Part shown: piece after piece, positions 14,912 through 20,994 of the stretch | Position numbering within the stretch: position 1 is the stretch's first letter | How the letters are laid out: each line of letters begins with the position of its first letter | Origin: CAUZJO01 sp963580245 | Lineage (GTDB): Bacteria; Sumerlaeota; Sumerlaeia; MVZB01 | Assembly (NCBI GenBank): GCA_963580245.1 | Contig: CAUZJO010000082.1 | Span: 1 to 20,994 of the forward strand | Direction: 5' to 3' | DNA: 20,994 nucleotides | Notes under the pieces: generated by a model | The model's input: the letters and a program-made list of their open reading frames with translations, nothing else | What the model was told of the DNA's origin: nothing | Databases searched by the model: none | Position numbers and translations under genes: made by a program

Positions 14912-15371
14912 CTCTCTGGTTTCCTTCCTGGGTTATCCTATCCCAATTCCATCACGCCCGCGGCGGGATTCTTGCGCCCGACGCCCTGCTAAACCCGCCG
15001 TGCAACCAAGGGTCATTCGGAAGCATCGTGAATTCCATGATCGGAAGCAAGGATTTCGAGTGTCGATTCGGCATCAGCAATCCGTGGAGCATCATTTCAT
15101 GCGTGTTTGGCTAGAATCCCGGCTGAACGAGGGTTTTTTCTGTACGGACGAGGTATATACAGGAAACGGGACGATCTGATCAAGCGAATTCTTCGTTCGG
15201 TTCCCGTTTCTCGAGCGTCGAAGTCGACGACACGATGACTCACAAGACTCCGGTCAACCGCCCCATTCGGACGGGAAGATTCAGCCATCGCTGAGACCGC
15301 GGGGAGGCGTTCCAAGTCCGAGTGTTCGGCATCCCCAGTACCGTCTGTTGTTTTCGGTTCCTTAGACGAAG
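14912..15371. other. 460-base intergenic region without a convincing gene
   Basis: This lies between two divergent genes. It contains a 9-bp inverted repeat, GAAACGGGA (15163-15171) and TCCCGTTTC (15202-15210), with a 30-base loop. Just before it are a T6 run (15134-15139) and the palindrome GTATATAC (15153-15160), which may belong to a promoter. The short open frames here have no ribosome site or recognisable motif, so I call no gene. Confidence 0.5.
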
Positions 15372-15926
15372 ATGAATTACCACATCATCGGGTTAAACGG
15401 AAGCGGCAGACTCACGGTCGCGTTGATGGTTATGGCGCTCTGCCAGCTTCAGGCGCAAGACACTCGCGCCATTGAGCAAGGGGCCTCCCGCCAAAGTTCC
15501 AACACGCTCAACCTGGAGCCGCGGCAAGTCGAAACGATGGCCTTGAACGAGCTGATCGGCCTTGACGACGCGATTGAACTGAACCATCCGAACCATAGCG
15601 CCAGATTCAGCGCCGGCGGGATGCAATTTACGCCGTGCCATGGCCCCCAGTGGCAATGGACATTGACACGGGTTGCGACCACTGCAGGCCCCGTCACCGG
15701 AGTCGTGACGGGAGAGATAACCCCTCGCGAGACCGCGAACAGGACCATTGATTATCCACGCGGCGGAATTATCGAGCGTTACGTCCCCAAGGCGAACACC
15801 GTCGAACAGCAATTCGTCATCCCCGAGTCGCTCGGACTCGCGGCGGACCTTGTCATTGCGGGGGAAGTCTCCTGCGCGGGCGAATTCAGCGCCACGCGCC
15901 AGGGATGGACGTGGCGGGATGCGTAA
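15372..15926 (+). CDS. Secreted repeat protein, N-terminal piece (gene interrupted by in-frame TAA)
   Basis: A 184-residue 5' part of a protein that continues in the same frame after one stop codon (TAA 15924-15926). Residues about 1-29 look like a signal peptide (GRLTVALMVMALCQLQAQ). The rest (ARFSAGGMQFTPCHGPQWQW, later IDYPRGGIIERYVPKANTVE) is the leader domain seen in front of 'YPVTIDP' repeat proteins: it builds up to W-x-W-R-D just before the stop. The sequence after the stop, GEVALGDVTVYDAQGRTLEA, continues that domain without any shift. One nonsense change, or a read error, therefore separates the halves. The ribosome site is weak (GACGAAG). The function is unknown; such proteins are exported and often very long. 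Confidence 0.6.
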   Translation: MNYHIIGLNGSGRLTVALMVMALCQLQAQDTRAIEQGASRQSSNTLNLEPRQVETMALNELIGLDDAIELNHPNHSARFSAGGMQFTPCHGPQWQWTLTRVATTAGPVTGVVTGEITPRETANRTIDYPRGGIIERYVPKANTVEQQFVIPESLGLAADLVIAGEVSCAGEFSATRQGWTWRDA

Positions 15927-15932
15927 GGAGAG

Positions 15933-16898
15933 GTGGCGCTGGGCGACGTCACCGTCTACGACGCCCAGGGCCGCACGCTGGAGGCGCGCATGGAGGTCGC
16001 CGCCGCCCGGACGCGCATCATCGTGAGCGCCGCCGATCTGATGGCCGCCGATTATCCCGTCACGATCGACCCGGAAGTCGGAAGCAACGATTTTCGCATC
16101 AGCGACATGGGCGGCGACGGGAATGCCTCGTATGACGCCCACAAGCCCAGCGTCGCCTATAACAGCACGGACAACGAGTACCTCGTGGTTTGGTGGGCAG
16201 ACGACCACGCCGGGTCGCTGGCCGACGGGGAGTTCGAAATCTATGGTCAACTGATCGACGGGGCGACGGGGGCGGAGATCGGAGCGGACATCCGCATCAG
16301 TGACATGAGCGACGACGGGAATCCCACGTATGACGCCTACGACTCGGACGTGGCCTGGAACGCGACCGACAACGTATTCCTCGTGGTTTGGCGAGCAGAC
16401 GACAATACGGGATCATTGATCGATGGAAAATTCGAGATTTATGGTCAGCGGATCAGCGTCGCCGGGGCCGAGATCGGAGGAGACCTACGTCTGAGCGATA
16501 TGGGAGCGGCGGACGGAAGCGTCAGTTTTGAGGCCGAAGACCCCAGCGTTTCGTACAATGCCACCGATAACGTCTACCTGGTGGTTTGGCATGGCGACGA
16601 CGACACGGCCCCCCAGGTCGATAATGAAACGGAGGTCTTCTTCCAGGTGGTCGCAGGCGCGACGGGAGCGGAGGTCGGTCCCGACGAACGGATCAGCGAT
16701 ATGGGGACCGATGGGGATGTCGCGTCGTCAGTGTTCTACCCCGACGCGGCCTGGAACAGCACGGATAATGAGTTCCTGGTGGTCTGGAGCGGCGACGAGG
16801 ACGTCGCGCCGCTTGTTAACGGGGAGAACGAGATTTTCGGTCAACGACTCGATGGAGCCGCCGTCCCCATCAATGTGAGCGGCTACCTGGTGGACTAG
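15933..16898 (+). CDS. Secreted repeat protein, C-terminal piece with four 'ISDMG...YLVVW' repeats
   Basis: The same frame as the piece ending at 15926, readable from GTG 15933. It begins by completing the leader domain (LGDVTVYDAQGRTLEARMEV, then AADYPVTIDPEVG), followed by four repeats of about 65 residues. Each runs R-I/L-S-D-M, an acidic turn, 'VAYNSTDN', 'YLVVW', and 'EIYGQ...GAEIG'. Units start near residues 54, 120, 185 and 252. The last unit lacks its final strand and ends VPINVSGYLVD, so the protein may be cut short; relatives carry many more copies. AAGGAG (15925-15930) overlaps the upstream stop, so reinitiation here is possible, but without a signal peptide the product would not be exported. 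Most likely the 3' half of a broken gene. Confidence 0.6.
   Translation: MALGDVTVYDAQGRTLEARMEVAAARTRIIVSAADLMAADYPVTIDPEVGSNDFRISDMGGDGNASYDAHKPSVAYNSTDNEYLVVWWADDHAGSLADGEFEIYGQLIDGATGAEIGADIRISDMSDDGNPTYDAYDSDVAWNATDNVFLVVWRADDNTGSLIDGKFEIYGQRISVAGAEIGGDLRLSDMGAADGSVSFEAEDPSVSYNATDNVYLVVWHGDDDTAPQVDNETEVFFQVVAGATGAEVGPDERISDMGTDGDVASSVFYPDAAWNSTDNEFLVVWSGDEDVAPLVNGENEIFGQRLDGAAVPINVSGYLVD
16092..16859 (+). repeat. Four tandem protein-coding repeats of about 195-201 bp
   Basis: Units start near 16092, 16290, 16485 and 16686. They are diverged at DNA level but keep RISDM, STDN/ATDN, LVVW and the E-I-Y-G-Q block in register. Unit 3 carries a three-base insertion near its start (GAADGS) and FFQ for YGQ, and unit 4 ends early. 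They come from old duplications of one exported domain, not a recent expansion. Confidence 0.7.
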
Positions 16899-17816
16899 GC
16901 AGGGCAACGGTCGTAAAGCAGGGCTCAGGTCCTTCGTCATCTTCATCTTCGCAGACGTAATTGTCGCGGTCTCCATAGTCCATGAAGTATAAGCCCGTAT
17001 AGATTTTGACTGGGGCATCGCTGTAAATAAAAGGCTAAGTCCCATTGGTGGTATGGGCCCTCAGATTCCTGCCCCGTCACCGCCCGATGGGTCGCCGGGG
17101 TATCGAACGTCGGCCCCGGCTTCCGATTGCCCGTGGCGGCCCTCTATGGCGATCCTTGGCCAACTTCGCGCCATAAAGAAACCCCGGCCAGGGTCAGCCC
17201 CGATCCGAGGAGGACGTGGACGGAACCAGACCCAGCAGATTCATCTCCGACGGGGCAATCCCGACCGAAACGCCCTCTAAAAAACGACAACTTGCGGCAC
17301 TAACACTGCATTCGACAAAATAGAGTCGTTGATTTTATTGGACTTACAAGCCCAATACGACTGACCGGCCGTCGTCCCGTTCTGCCCCGCGGATTTGATC
17401 GGCGTCGAGCTCGCCGCAAAAGCACCGAGGGCGATTAGGCAGCATATTAGGCGAGAATTAAGCATAAAGCGGGTCTCTCTTTAAAGTCGGGATGATTCCT
17501 TCCTCGGAGGACCCAATCAAGGGTTTTTGTCCCGTCCATGAAGGACCATGGGAGGTCTCCTGGGTCTTCCGGTGGTGGGCGGCGCGGTTAAATGAGCGGC
17601 GGGACCGGCGGGCGAGGGCCTTGCCAGGGGGGCTTGCCTCGTCCCACCCGCAACTGGACGATGACCTCCGCAATTCCTAACTTGCCGAACCGCGGGGGGA
17701 AACGCACGATTCTGCTTGATTCTCCGGATCTTTAATCTCATCATGGGTGTCGGTTGATCTAAAGAACTCACAGTTTTCATGGTTTTTATGACCCATGAGA
17801 TCAGAATGGTCAGGCA
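16899..17816. other. 918-base region with little coding signal
   Basis: No intact gene of normal size is visible on either strand between the repeat protein and hflK. The minus strand has a 54-codon open stretch (16873-17034) with a protein-like acidic composition, and a possible small exported ORF at 17277-17465, described separately. Both suggest decayed or very small genes. The last about 120 bases become AT-rich and probably hold the hflK promoter; TTGATT (17716-17721) and CATCAT (17739-17744) with a 17-base spacer are a weak candidate. Confidence 0.45.
17277..17465 (-). CDS. Possible small exported protein
   Basis: A 62-residue frame from ATG 17465. Its first about 20 residues (MLNSRLICCLIALGAFAASS) look like a signal peptide with a basic residue, a hydrophobic core and small residues for cleavage. 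The remaining about 40 residues (SAGQNGTTAGQSYWACKSNK and on) have no motif I know. The upstream AGAGAG is a poor ribosome site. It stands alone in a region that otherwise looks decayed, so it may be the N-terminal stump of a longer secreted protein or chance. Evidence rests only on the signal-like start. Confidence 0.3.
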   Translation of the reverse strand: MLNSRLICCLIALGAFAASSTPIKSAGQNGTTAGQSYWACKSNKINDSILSNAVLVPQVVVF

Positions 17817-18800
17817 ATGAAGCCACCCAAACATATCGTCCTGCCGCCCCTCCCGTCAGGCATCCCGATAGGCGCAGTCCTGGCCGGAGTGATTGCCGTG
17901 GTGCTGGTCGCCGCCGTCATCAGTAGCGTTTTCACGGTTAAGACCGAGGACGTGGGTTTGGTGCTGCGGTTCGGAAAGTACAGCTCGACTGCGGAGCCCG
18001 GGTTGCATTTCAAGTGGCCTTTCGGCATAGATCAGGTCGTCGACGTGCCCATCCGGCGCCAGCTCAAGCAGGAATTCGGGTTCCGGACGCAACAGGCCAG
18101 CATCAGGACCCAATACGATGCGCGGGAGCTGCCCGACGAATCGCTGATGGTGACCGGCGACCGCAACGCGGCGGTTGTTGAATGGATCGTCCAATACCGC
18201 ATCGAGAACCCGACCGACTTCATGTTCGAGGTCCGGAGTCCGCAAGAGTCGCTGCGCGACGCCACAGAATCGGTCATGCGCGCCGTGGTGGGCGACCGCA
18301 CCGTGGACGAGGTGCTGACGTTCGGTCGCCAGGAGATCGAGGCCAATTCGCAGGTCAAACTTCAGGAACTCGTCGACAAATACAAGATGGGCATTAACAT
18401 CGAGCAGCTTGTGCTTCAGGACGTGAATCCCCCCGAGCCGGTCCGGGCCTCCTTCAACGAAGTGAACGAGGCCCAACAGGAGCGCGAGAAGATGATCAAC
18501 GACGCCCAGAAGGATTACAACACCGTCGTCCCTCGCGCGAGAGGTGAGGCCGACCAGCGCATCAGCGAAGCCGAAGGCTACGCCACCCAACGGGTCAATG
18601 AGGCCGAGGGAGACGCGGGGCGCTTTAGTGCCGTGCTGGCGGAATATATAAAGGCCCCCGAAGTCACCAAGCGTCGCATCTATCTGGAGACGCTCGCCGA
18701 GATCATTCCCAGGCTGGGGAACAAGTACATTCTTGACGCAGACGCCCAACAAATCCTACCGCTGCTTCAACTCGATTCGAAAGGCAAGGGCAATCCATGA
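17817..18800 (+). CDS. hflK: HflK, SPFH/prohibitin-type membrane protein
   Basis: Partner of HflC in a large membrane complex that surrounds and modulates the FtsH protease. The 327 residues comprise a short Pro-rich N-terminus, one membrane helix (about 18-42, AVLAGVIAVVLVAAVISSVF) and the SPFH domain from about 45 (EDVGLVLRFGKYSSTAEPGL, WPFGIDQVVDVPIRR, VEWIVQYRIENP). A long Ala/Glu-rich coiled coil follows (NEAQQEREKMINDAQKDYN; AEGYATQRVNEAEGD). The N-terminal Gly-rich segment of E. coli HflK is missing, and the ribosome site at ATG 17817 is weak. Its TGA overlaps the hflC ATG (ATGA at 18797-18800), so the pair is an operon with coupled translation. No ftsH is in the window. Confidence 0.9.
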   Translation: MKPPKHIVLPPLPSGIPIGAVLAGVIAVVLVAAVISSVFTVKTEDVGLVLRFGKYSSTAEPGLHFKWPFGIDQVVDVPIRRQLKQEFGFRTQQASIRTQYDARELPDESLMVTGDRNAAVVEWIVQYRIENPTDFMFEVRSPQESLRDATESVMRAVVGDRTVDEVLTFGRQEIEANSQVKLQELVDKYKMGINIEQLVLQDVNPPEPVRASFNEVNEAQQEREKMINDAQKDYNTVVPRARGEADQRISEAEGYATQRVNEAEGDAGRFSAVLAEYIKAPEVTKRRIYLETLAEIIPRLGNKYILDADAQQILPLLQLDSKGKGNP

Positions 18801-19840
18801 GGATCTCTCTCAGCGCCATCGGGATCGCGGTCGTCGTCTTTGTCGGCTTGATCGTCGTATTCGCCGCGGCCTATACCGTCAGCGAGATCGAACAGGTCAT
18901 CATCACCCAATTCGGCCGGCCCGTGGGCGACTCAATCACCGATCCCGGTCTCAAGTTCAAGCTTCCGATGGTCCAGAGGGTGAACCGGATCGAGAAGCGG
19001 GTGCTGGAATGGGACGGCGATCCCACCCAGAGCCCGACCAGGGACAAAGTCTATATCCAGGTTGATACGTTCGCCCGCTGGCGCATCTTCGATCCGCGCC
19101 TCTACTTTGAACGCCTGCGCGACGAACGCAGTGCCCAGTCCCGGCTCGACGATATCCTGGACGGGCGCACGCGCAACGCCGTCGCCAATCATGACCTGAT
19201 CGAGTTGATCCGCAGCACGAAAGGTCGCGTCCCCGTCCACGACGAGTCCCTGGCCGATATTTCGCCGAGCACGCTCCAGTGGAGTTCGATTCAGGTCGGT
19301 CGCTCCAAAATCGAGGAGATCATTTTCGAGAATTCGGTGGAGCAGCTTCGCACGTTCGGCATCGAGCTGCTCGACATCCGAATCAAGCGGGTCAACTATA
19401 ACGAGGACGTGCGCGAGAAAATCTACGACCGCATGAAAAGCGAGCGCCAGCAAATCGCCGAGCGGTTTCGCTCGGAGGGGGCCGGCGAGGCGGCCCGCAT
19501 CCTCGGCAACAAGGAACGCGACCTCAAGAAGATAGAATCGGAAGCCTATAAGACGATTCAAGGGATCAAGGGTGACGCCGACGCCAAGGCGACGACGATT
19601 TATGCCGCAGCCTATAACCAGAGCCCGCAGGCCCCCAAGTTCTATGAATTTATCAAGACGATGGAAACTTACAAGGAGACGATCGGCAGCGACACGACGT
19701 TGATTCTGTCGACCGATTCTGATTATTTCGGATATCTAAAGAGCATCGATCCGTCAGGGACTCCTGCCCCGTCGCCCAACCTTTTCGCGCCGGGGCCGAG
19801 TCCGCAACAGCCCGCGGCCCCCACCGGAATGCCGGAGTGA
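18797..19840 (+). CDS. hflC: HflC, SPFH/prohibitin-type membrane protein
   Basis: Second subunit of the HflKC complex that restrains FtsH-mediated membrane protein degradation. A membrane helix at about 6-26 (IGIAVVVFVGLIVVFAAAY) is followed by the SPFH domain (EQVIITQFGRPVGDSITDPG, LKFKLPMVQRVNRIEKRVLE, VDTFARWRIFDPRLY). The typical HflC region comes next (ELLDIRIKRVNYNEDVREKI, YDRMKSERQQIAERFRSEG), then the coiled coil and the conserved FYEFIKTMETYK and LSTDSDYFGYL near the end. The last about 30 residues are a Pro/Ala/Ser-rich tail beyond the usual end. The start ATG overlaps the hflK stop. No same-strand gene follows before the tRNA genes. Confidence 0.93.
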   Translation: MRISLSAIGIAVVVFVGLIVVFAAAYTVSEIEQVIITQFGRPVGDSITDPGLKFKLPMVQRVNRIEKRVLEWDGDPTQSPTRDKVYIQVDTFARWRIFDPRLYFERLRDERSAQSRLDDILDGRTRNAVANHDLIELIRSTKGRVPVHDESLADISPSTLQWSSIQVGRSKIEEIIFENSVEQLRTFGIELLDIRIKRVNYNEDVREKIYDRMKSERQQIAERFRSEGAGEAARILGNKERDLKKIESEAYKTIQGIKGDADAKATTIYAAAYNQSPQAPKFYEFIKTMETYKETIGSDTTLILSTDSDYFGYLKSIDPSGTPAPSPNLFAPGPSPQQPAAPTGMPE

Positions 19841-19998
19841 CGAAGAGGCATCGGATCCAAAACGGCGTCGTCCGTCAACCGAGTTCCAAGCGCTTCTCAC
19901 CACAAACGATCCATGAGCGTTCAGGCCGCGATCCGGTTACCCATCCGATAAACTCACCTTTGCGCCCCGACATAGGGTCTGATCCTCACTGATCCGCC

Positions 19999-20027
19999 TT
20001 GACATGTGGCACGTCGATGGGTTTAAA
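19999..20027 (+). promoter_or_regulatory. Strong promoter for the tRNA-Gln/tRNA-Glu pair
   Basis: A perfect -35 TTGACA (19999-20004), a 17-base spacer and TTTAAA (20022-20027). Transcription would start near 20034, about 14 bases before tRNA-Gln. A near-consensus -35 is expected for a stable-RNA operon. The 158 bases between hflC and this promoter show nothing else. Confidence 0.75.
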
Positions 20028-20047
20028 CTGGGTTCGGAGAACGTTGC

Positions 20048-20123
20048 TGGGGAGTGGTGTAGCTGGCAACACGTCTGGTTCTGGCCCAGAAGATCGTGGG
20101 TTCGAGTCCTACCTCCCCAGCCA
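20048..20123 (+). tRNA. tRNA-Gln (anticodon CUG)
   Basis: A full cloverleaf can be drawn. The acceptor stem is TGGGGAG/CTCCCCA, and the D stem GTGT/ACAC has a GG-containing loop. The anticodon stem TCTGG/CCAGA encloses TTCTGGC with anticodon CTG, which reads CAG. A five-base variable loop and T stem GTGGG/CCTAC with loop TTCGAGT follow, then discriminator G and an encoded CCA. It is 76 bases long with CCA and is followed after 35 bases by tRNA-Glu, probably on the same transcript. Confidence 0.95.
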
Positions 20124-20158
20124 CCCCACCCATCGGCCGATCCCCGAGGCCACTGCGT

Positions 20159-20234
20159 GGCGCCATCGTCTAGCGGTTTAGGACGCCGGCCTCTCACGCC
20201 GGAAACAGGGGTTCGATTCCCCTTGGCGCTACCA
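20159..20234 (+). tRNA. tRNA-Glu (anticodon CUC)
   Basis: The acceptor stem is GGCGCCA/TGGCGCT (first pair G-T), D stem GTCT/GGAC and anticodon stem CCGGC/GCCGG around CTCTCAC, with anticodon CTC reading GAG. The T stem AGGGG/CCCCT has loop TTCGATT, then discriminator A and an encoded CCA. It is 76 bases long. Its 3' end lies 15 bases from the stop codon of a truncated tyrosine recombinase, so this end is a likely integration site. Confidence 0.95.
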
Positions 20235-20249
20235 TTGATTTCATTAGAC

Positions 20250-20576
20250 TTACACCGCTTTCTCAACGGCTCGCCCAGATTTGTTCCCCATAGATGTTCC
20301 CCATAGCTCGTCCTGGTTTTCTGCCATTTCACTTACGTATGGAGCGATATCGATCACAATGGCCGGCGGGGTTGGGTGACAGTACCTATCGGTCGTGCTG
20401 ATCTGCGAGTGGCCCAGCAACTGCTTCACGATGAACGGATTACTGCCAACGGACTGGGCCATCATGGTCCCGAATGTGTGCCGGAACGAATGCGCCGTCA
20501 GCTTTCTGCCCAACGGATCGTGTCCCTCGCCAAAATTGAATCCGTGCGAAAGATACTTCAAGTCCTCGGGATTCAT
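20250..20576 (-). pseudogene. Tyrosine recombinase/phage-type integrase, C-terminal fragment
   Basis: About 108 codons of the catalytic domain remain. They hold LTAHSFRHTFGTMMAQ with the second active-site pair H-x-x-R (His and Arg of HSFRH), VKQLLGHSQISTTDRY with the later His (LGH) and the nucleophilic Tyr, which is followed by CHP. The upstream catalytic Arg and Lys and the whole DNA-binding N-terminus are missing: in this frame a TGA lies a few codons before the ATG at 20576. Whole integrases of this type are 300-400 residues. A 13-base duplication near the 3' end changes its last codons. It points toward tRNA-Glu and ends 15 bases from it, the usual place for an integrase next to its attachment site. 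No longer functional. Confidence 0.8.
20282..20306. repeat. 12-bp direct repeat with 13-base period inside the integrase remnant
   Basis: TGTTCCCCATAG occurs at 20282-20293 and again at 20295-20306, one base apart. A 13-base step is not a multiple of three, so it shifts the reading frame of the last about 15 codons of the integrase remnant. This looks like a small slippage duplication. Confidence 0.6.
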
Positions 20577-20722
20577 CCCGATTCACTTGGCTTTCATCAC
20601 GAGGTGAATGGTGGGTTCACCCTTTGATTACGATTCAACCTGGTTATTGGCATTGCCTTGGAGAGAACAGACGAGTTTCTGCTCATTCCGATCTCAATCG
20701 GTCTGAAAAGGCTCGGTAGGAG
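20577..20722. other. Junction between integrase remnant and transposase fragment
   Basis: No gene is visible here. Two overlapping, mutually exclusive small hairpins are possible: ATTCAC (20581-20586) with GTGAAT (20604-20609), or GGTGAA (20603-20608) with TTCACC (20616-20621). The palindrome CCGAT-CTCA-ATCGG (about 20688-20701) lies near the transposase stop. The end of the insertion sequence should be in this stretch, but I could not fix its inverted repeat. Confidence 0.3.
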
Positions 20723-20994
20723 TCAGGCTGCTTCCCGCCATTCATACCGGTGATGCTGGCCACCGACTCGAGGCAGCGAGACAACGTTGGCTTTTGCCGA
20801 TGGCTTGCATTGGATCGAGCGGCGGGATGGTGTATCCTTGTGTAAGCTGTAATGGCAGCGGTCTTCATGGTAATAGGCCAAATAGTCCCTGAGCAATCGT
20901 CGCAGTTGTTGCTCACCGAGCACAATCACATGGTCCAATGACTCTCTTCGGCAGCTTCCGATCCATCGTTCCGCGACACCGTTCTGCCATGGAC
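20723..20994 (-). CDS. DDE (rve-type) transposase, C-terminal part, running off the right edge
   Basis: Reading the minus strand from the window edge gives PWQNGVAERWIGSCRRES, which contains the third catalytic acid of the DDE integrase core (Glu of NGVAE). It is followed by LDHVIVLGEQQLRRLLRDYL, AYYHEDRCHYSLHKDTP and VGGQHHRYEWREAA to a stop at 20723-20725. 'N-x-x-x-E ... R-R-E ... LDH ... YYH..R.H.SL..D.P' is the standard ending of rve-domain transposases of the IS3/IS481 kind. The part seen is undamaged; the first two Asp residues are outside the window, so completeness is unknown. The frame is open without a start inside the window. It follows the integrase remnant in the same direction and probably inserted into the same mobile region. 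Confidence 0.8.
   Translation of the reverse strand, partial: PWQNGVAERWIGSCRRESLDHVIVLGEQQLRRLLRDYLAYYHEDRCHYSLHKDTPSRRSIQCKPSAKANVVSLPRVGGQHHRYEWREAA

Noticed and set aside
15097..15315. 72-codon minus-strand frame in the gap before the repeat protein
   Set aside because: No ribosome site, no signal or domain, Arg/Ser-rich composition typical of noncoding DNA.
17053..17280. 75-codon plus-strand frame in the gap before hflK
   Set aside because: Pro/Arg-rich composition, no ribosome site, no motif.
19937..20332. Minus-strand open frame of 131 codons across the two tRNA genes (contains GNRTPVSGVRGRRPKPLDDG)
   Set aside because: This is the well-known false protein produced by translating the antisense of tRNA genes; the cloverleafs explain the sequence fully.
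1..20994. CRISPR array, toxin-antitoxin pair, restriction or other defence genes
   Set aside because: I looked for regularly spaced repeats and characteristic proteins and saw none; the only tandem units are the protein repeats at 16092-16859 and the 13-base duplication.

Overview
The window looks like chromosomal DNA of a high-GC, Gram-negative-type bacterium, most plausibly a planctomycete. This is inferred from an ECF sigma factor with a long membrane-anchored C-terminal extension, a large TPR protein fused to an SGNH-like hydrolase domain, FG-GAP and 'ISDMG...YLVVW' secreted repeat proteins, a lipoprotein, and KdsD and HflK/HflC. No rRNA or marker gene is present to fix the taxon.

Left part (1-2589) is a decayed accessory zone. 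It holds the 3' end of an IS630-type transposase, a 64-residue lipoprotein gene, a heavily deleted and frameshifted spermidine-synthase-like membrane protein (minus strand), an ECF sigma gene, and minus-strand shreds of a VOC/glyoxalase protein and perhaps a Gfo/Idh-type oxidoreductase.

The middle (2590-13901) is mostly intact. It has glgB (glycogen branching), convergent with a secreted seven-motif FG-GAP protein across a hairpin, then a TPR/SGNH membrane protein on the minus strand. On the plus strand follow kdsD (arabinose-5-phosphate isomerase), a PTS-EIIA/CBS fusion, and the arginine pair argD-argF, whose ATGA overlap and good sigma70-like promoter indicate an operon. argF converges on a minus-strand methyltransferase-like gene.

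The right part (14912-20994) carries a secreted repeat protein broken by one in-frame TAA, about 0.9 kb with little coding signal, the hflK-hflC operon, and tRNA-Gln(CUG) and tRNA-Glu(CUC) behind a strong promoter. Immediately after tRNA-Glu come a truncated tyrosine recombinase pointing at the tRNA and the C-terminal part of a DDE/rve transposase running off the edge. This is the typical scar of an element integrated at a tRNA gene.

I found no CRISPR array, defence island or clearly undescribed multi-gene system. The best leads are the interrupted repeat protein, the TPR insertion inside the SGNH domain, the Cys-to-Asp change in the ArgF 'HCLP' motif, the kdsD/EIIA-CBS pairing and the tRNA-Glu integration scar.
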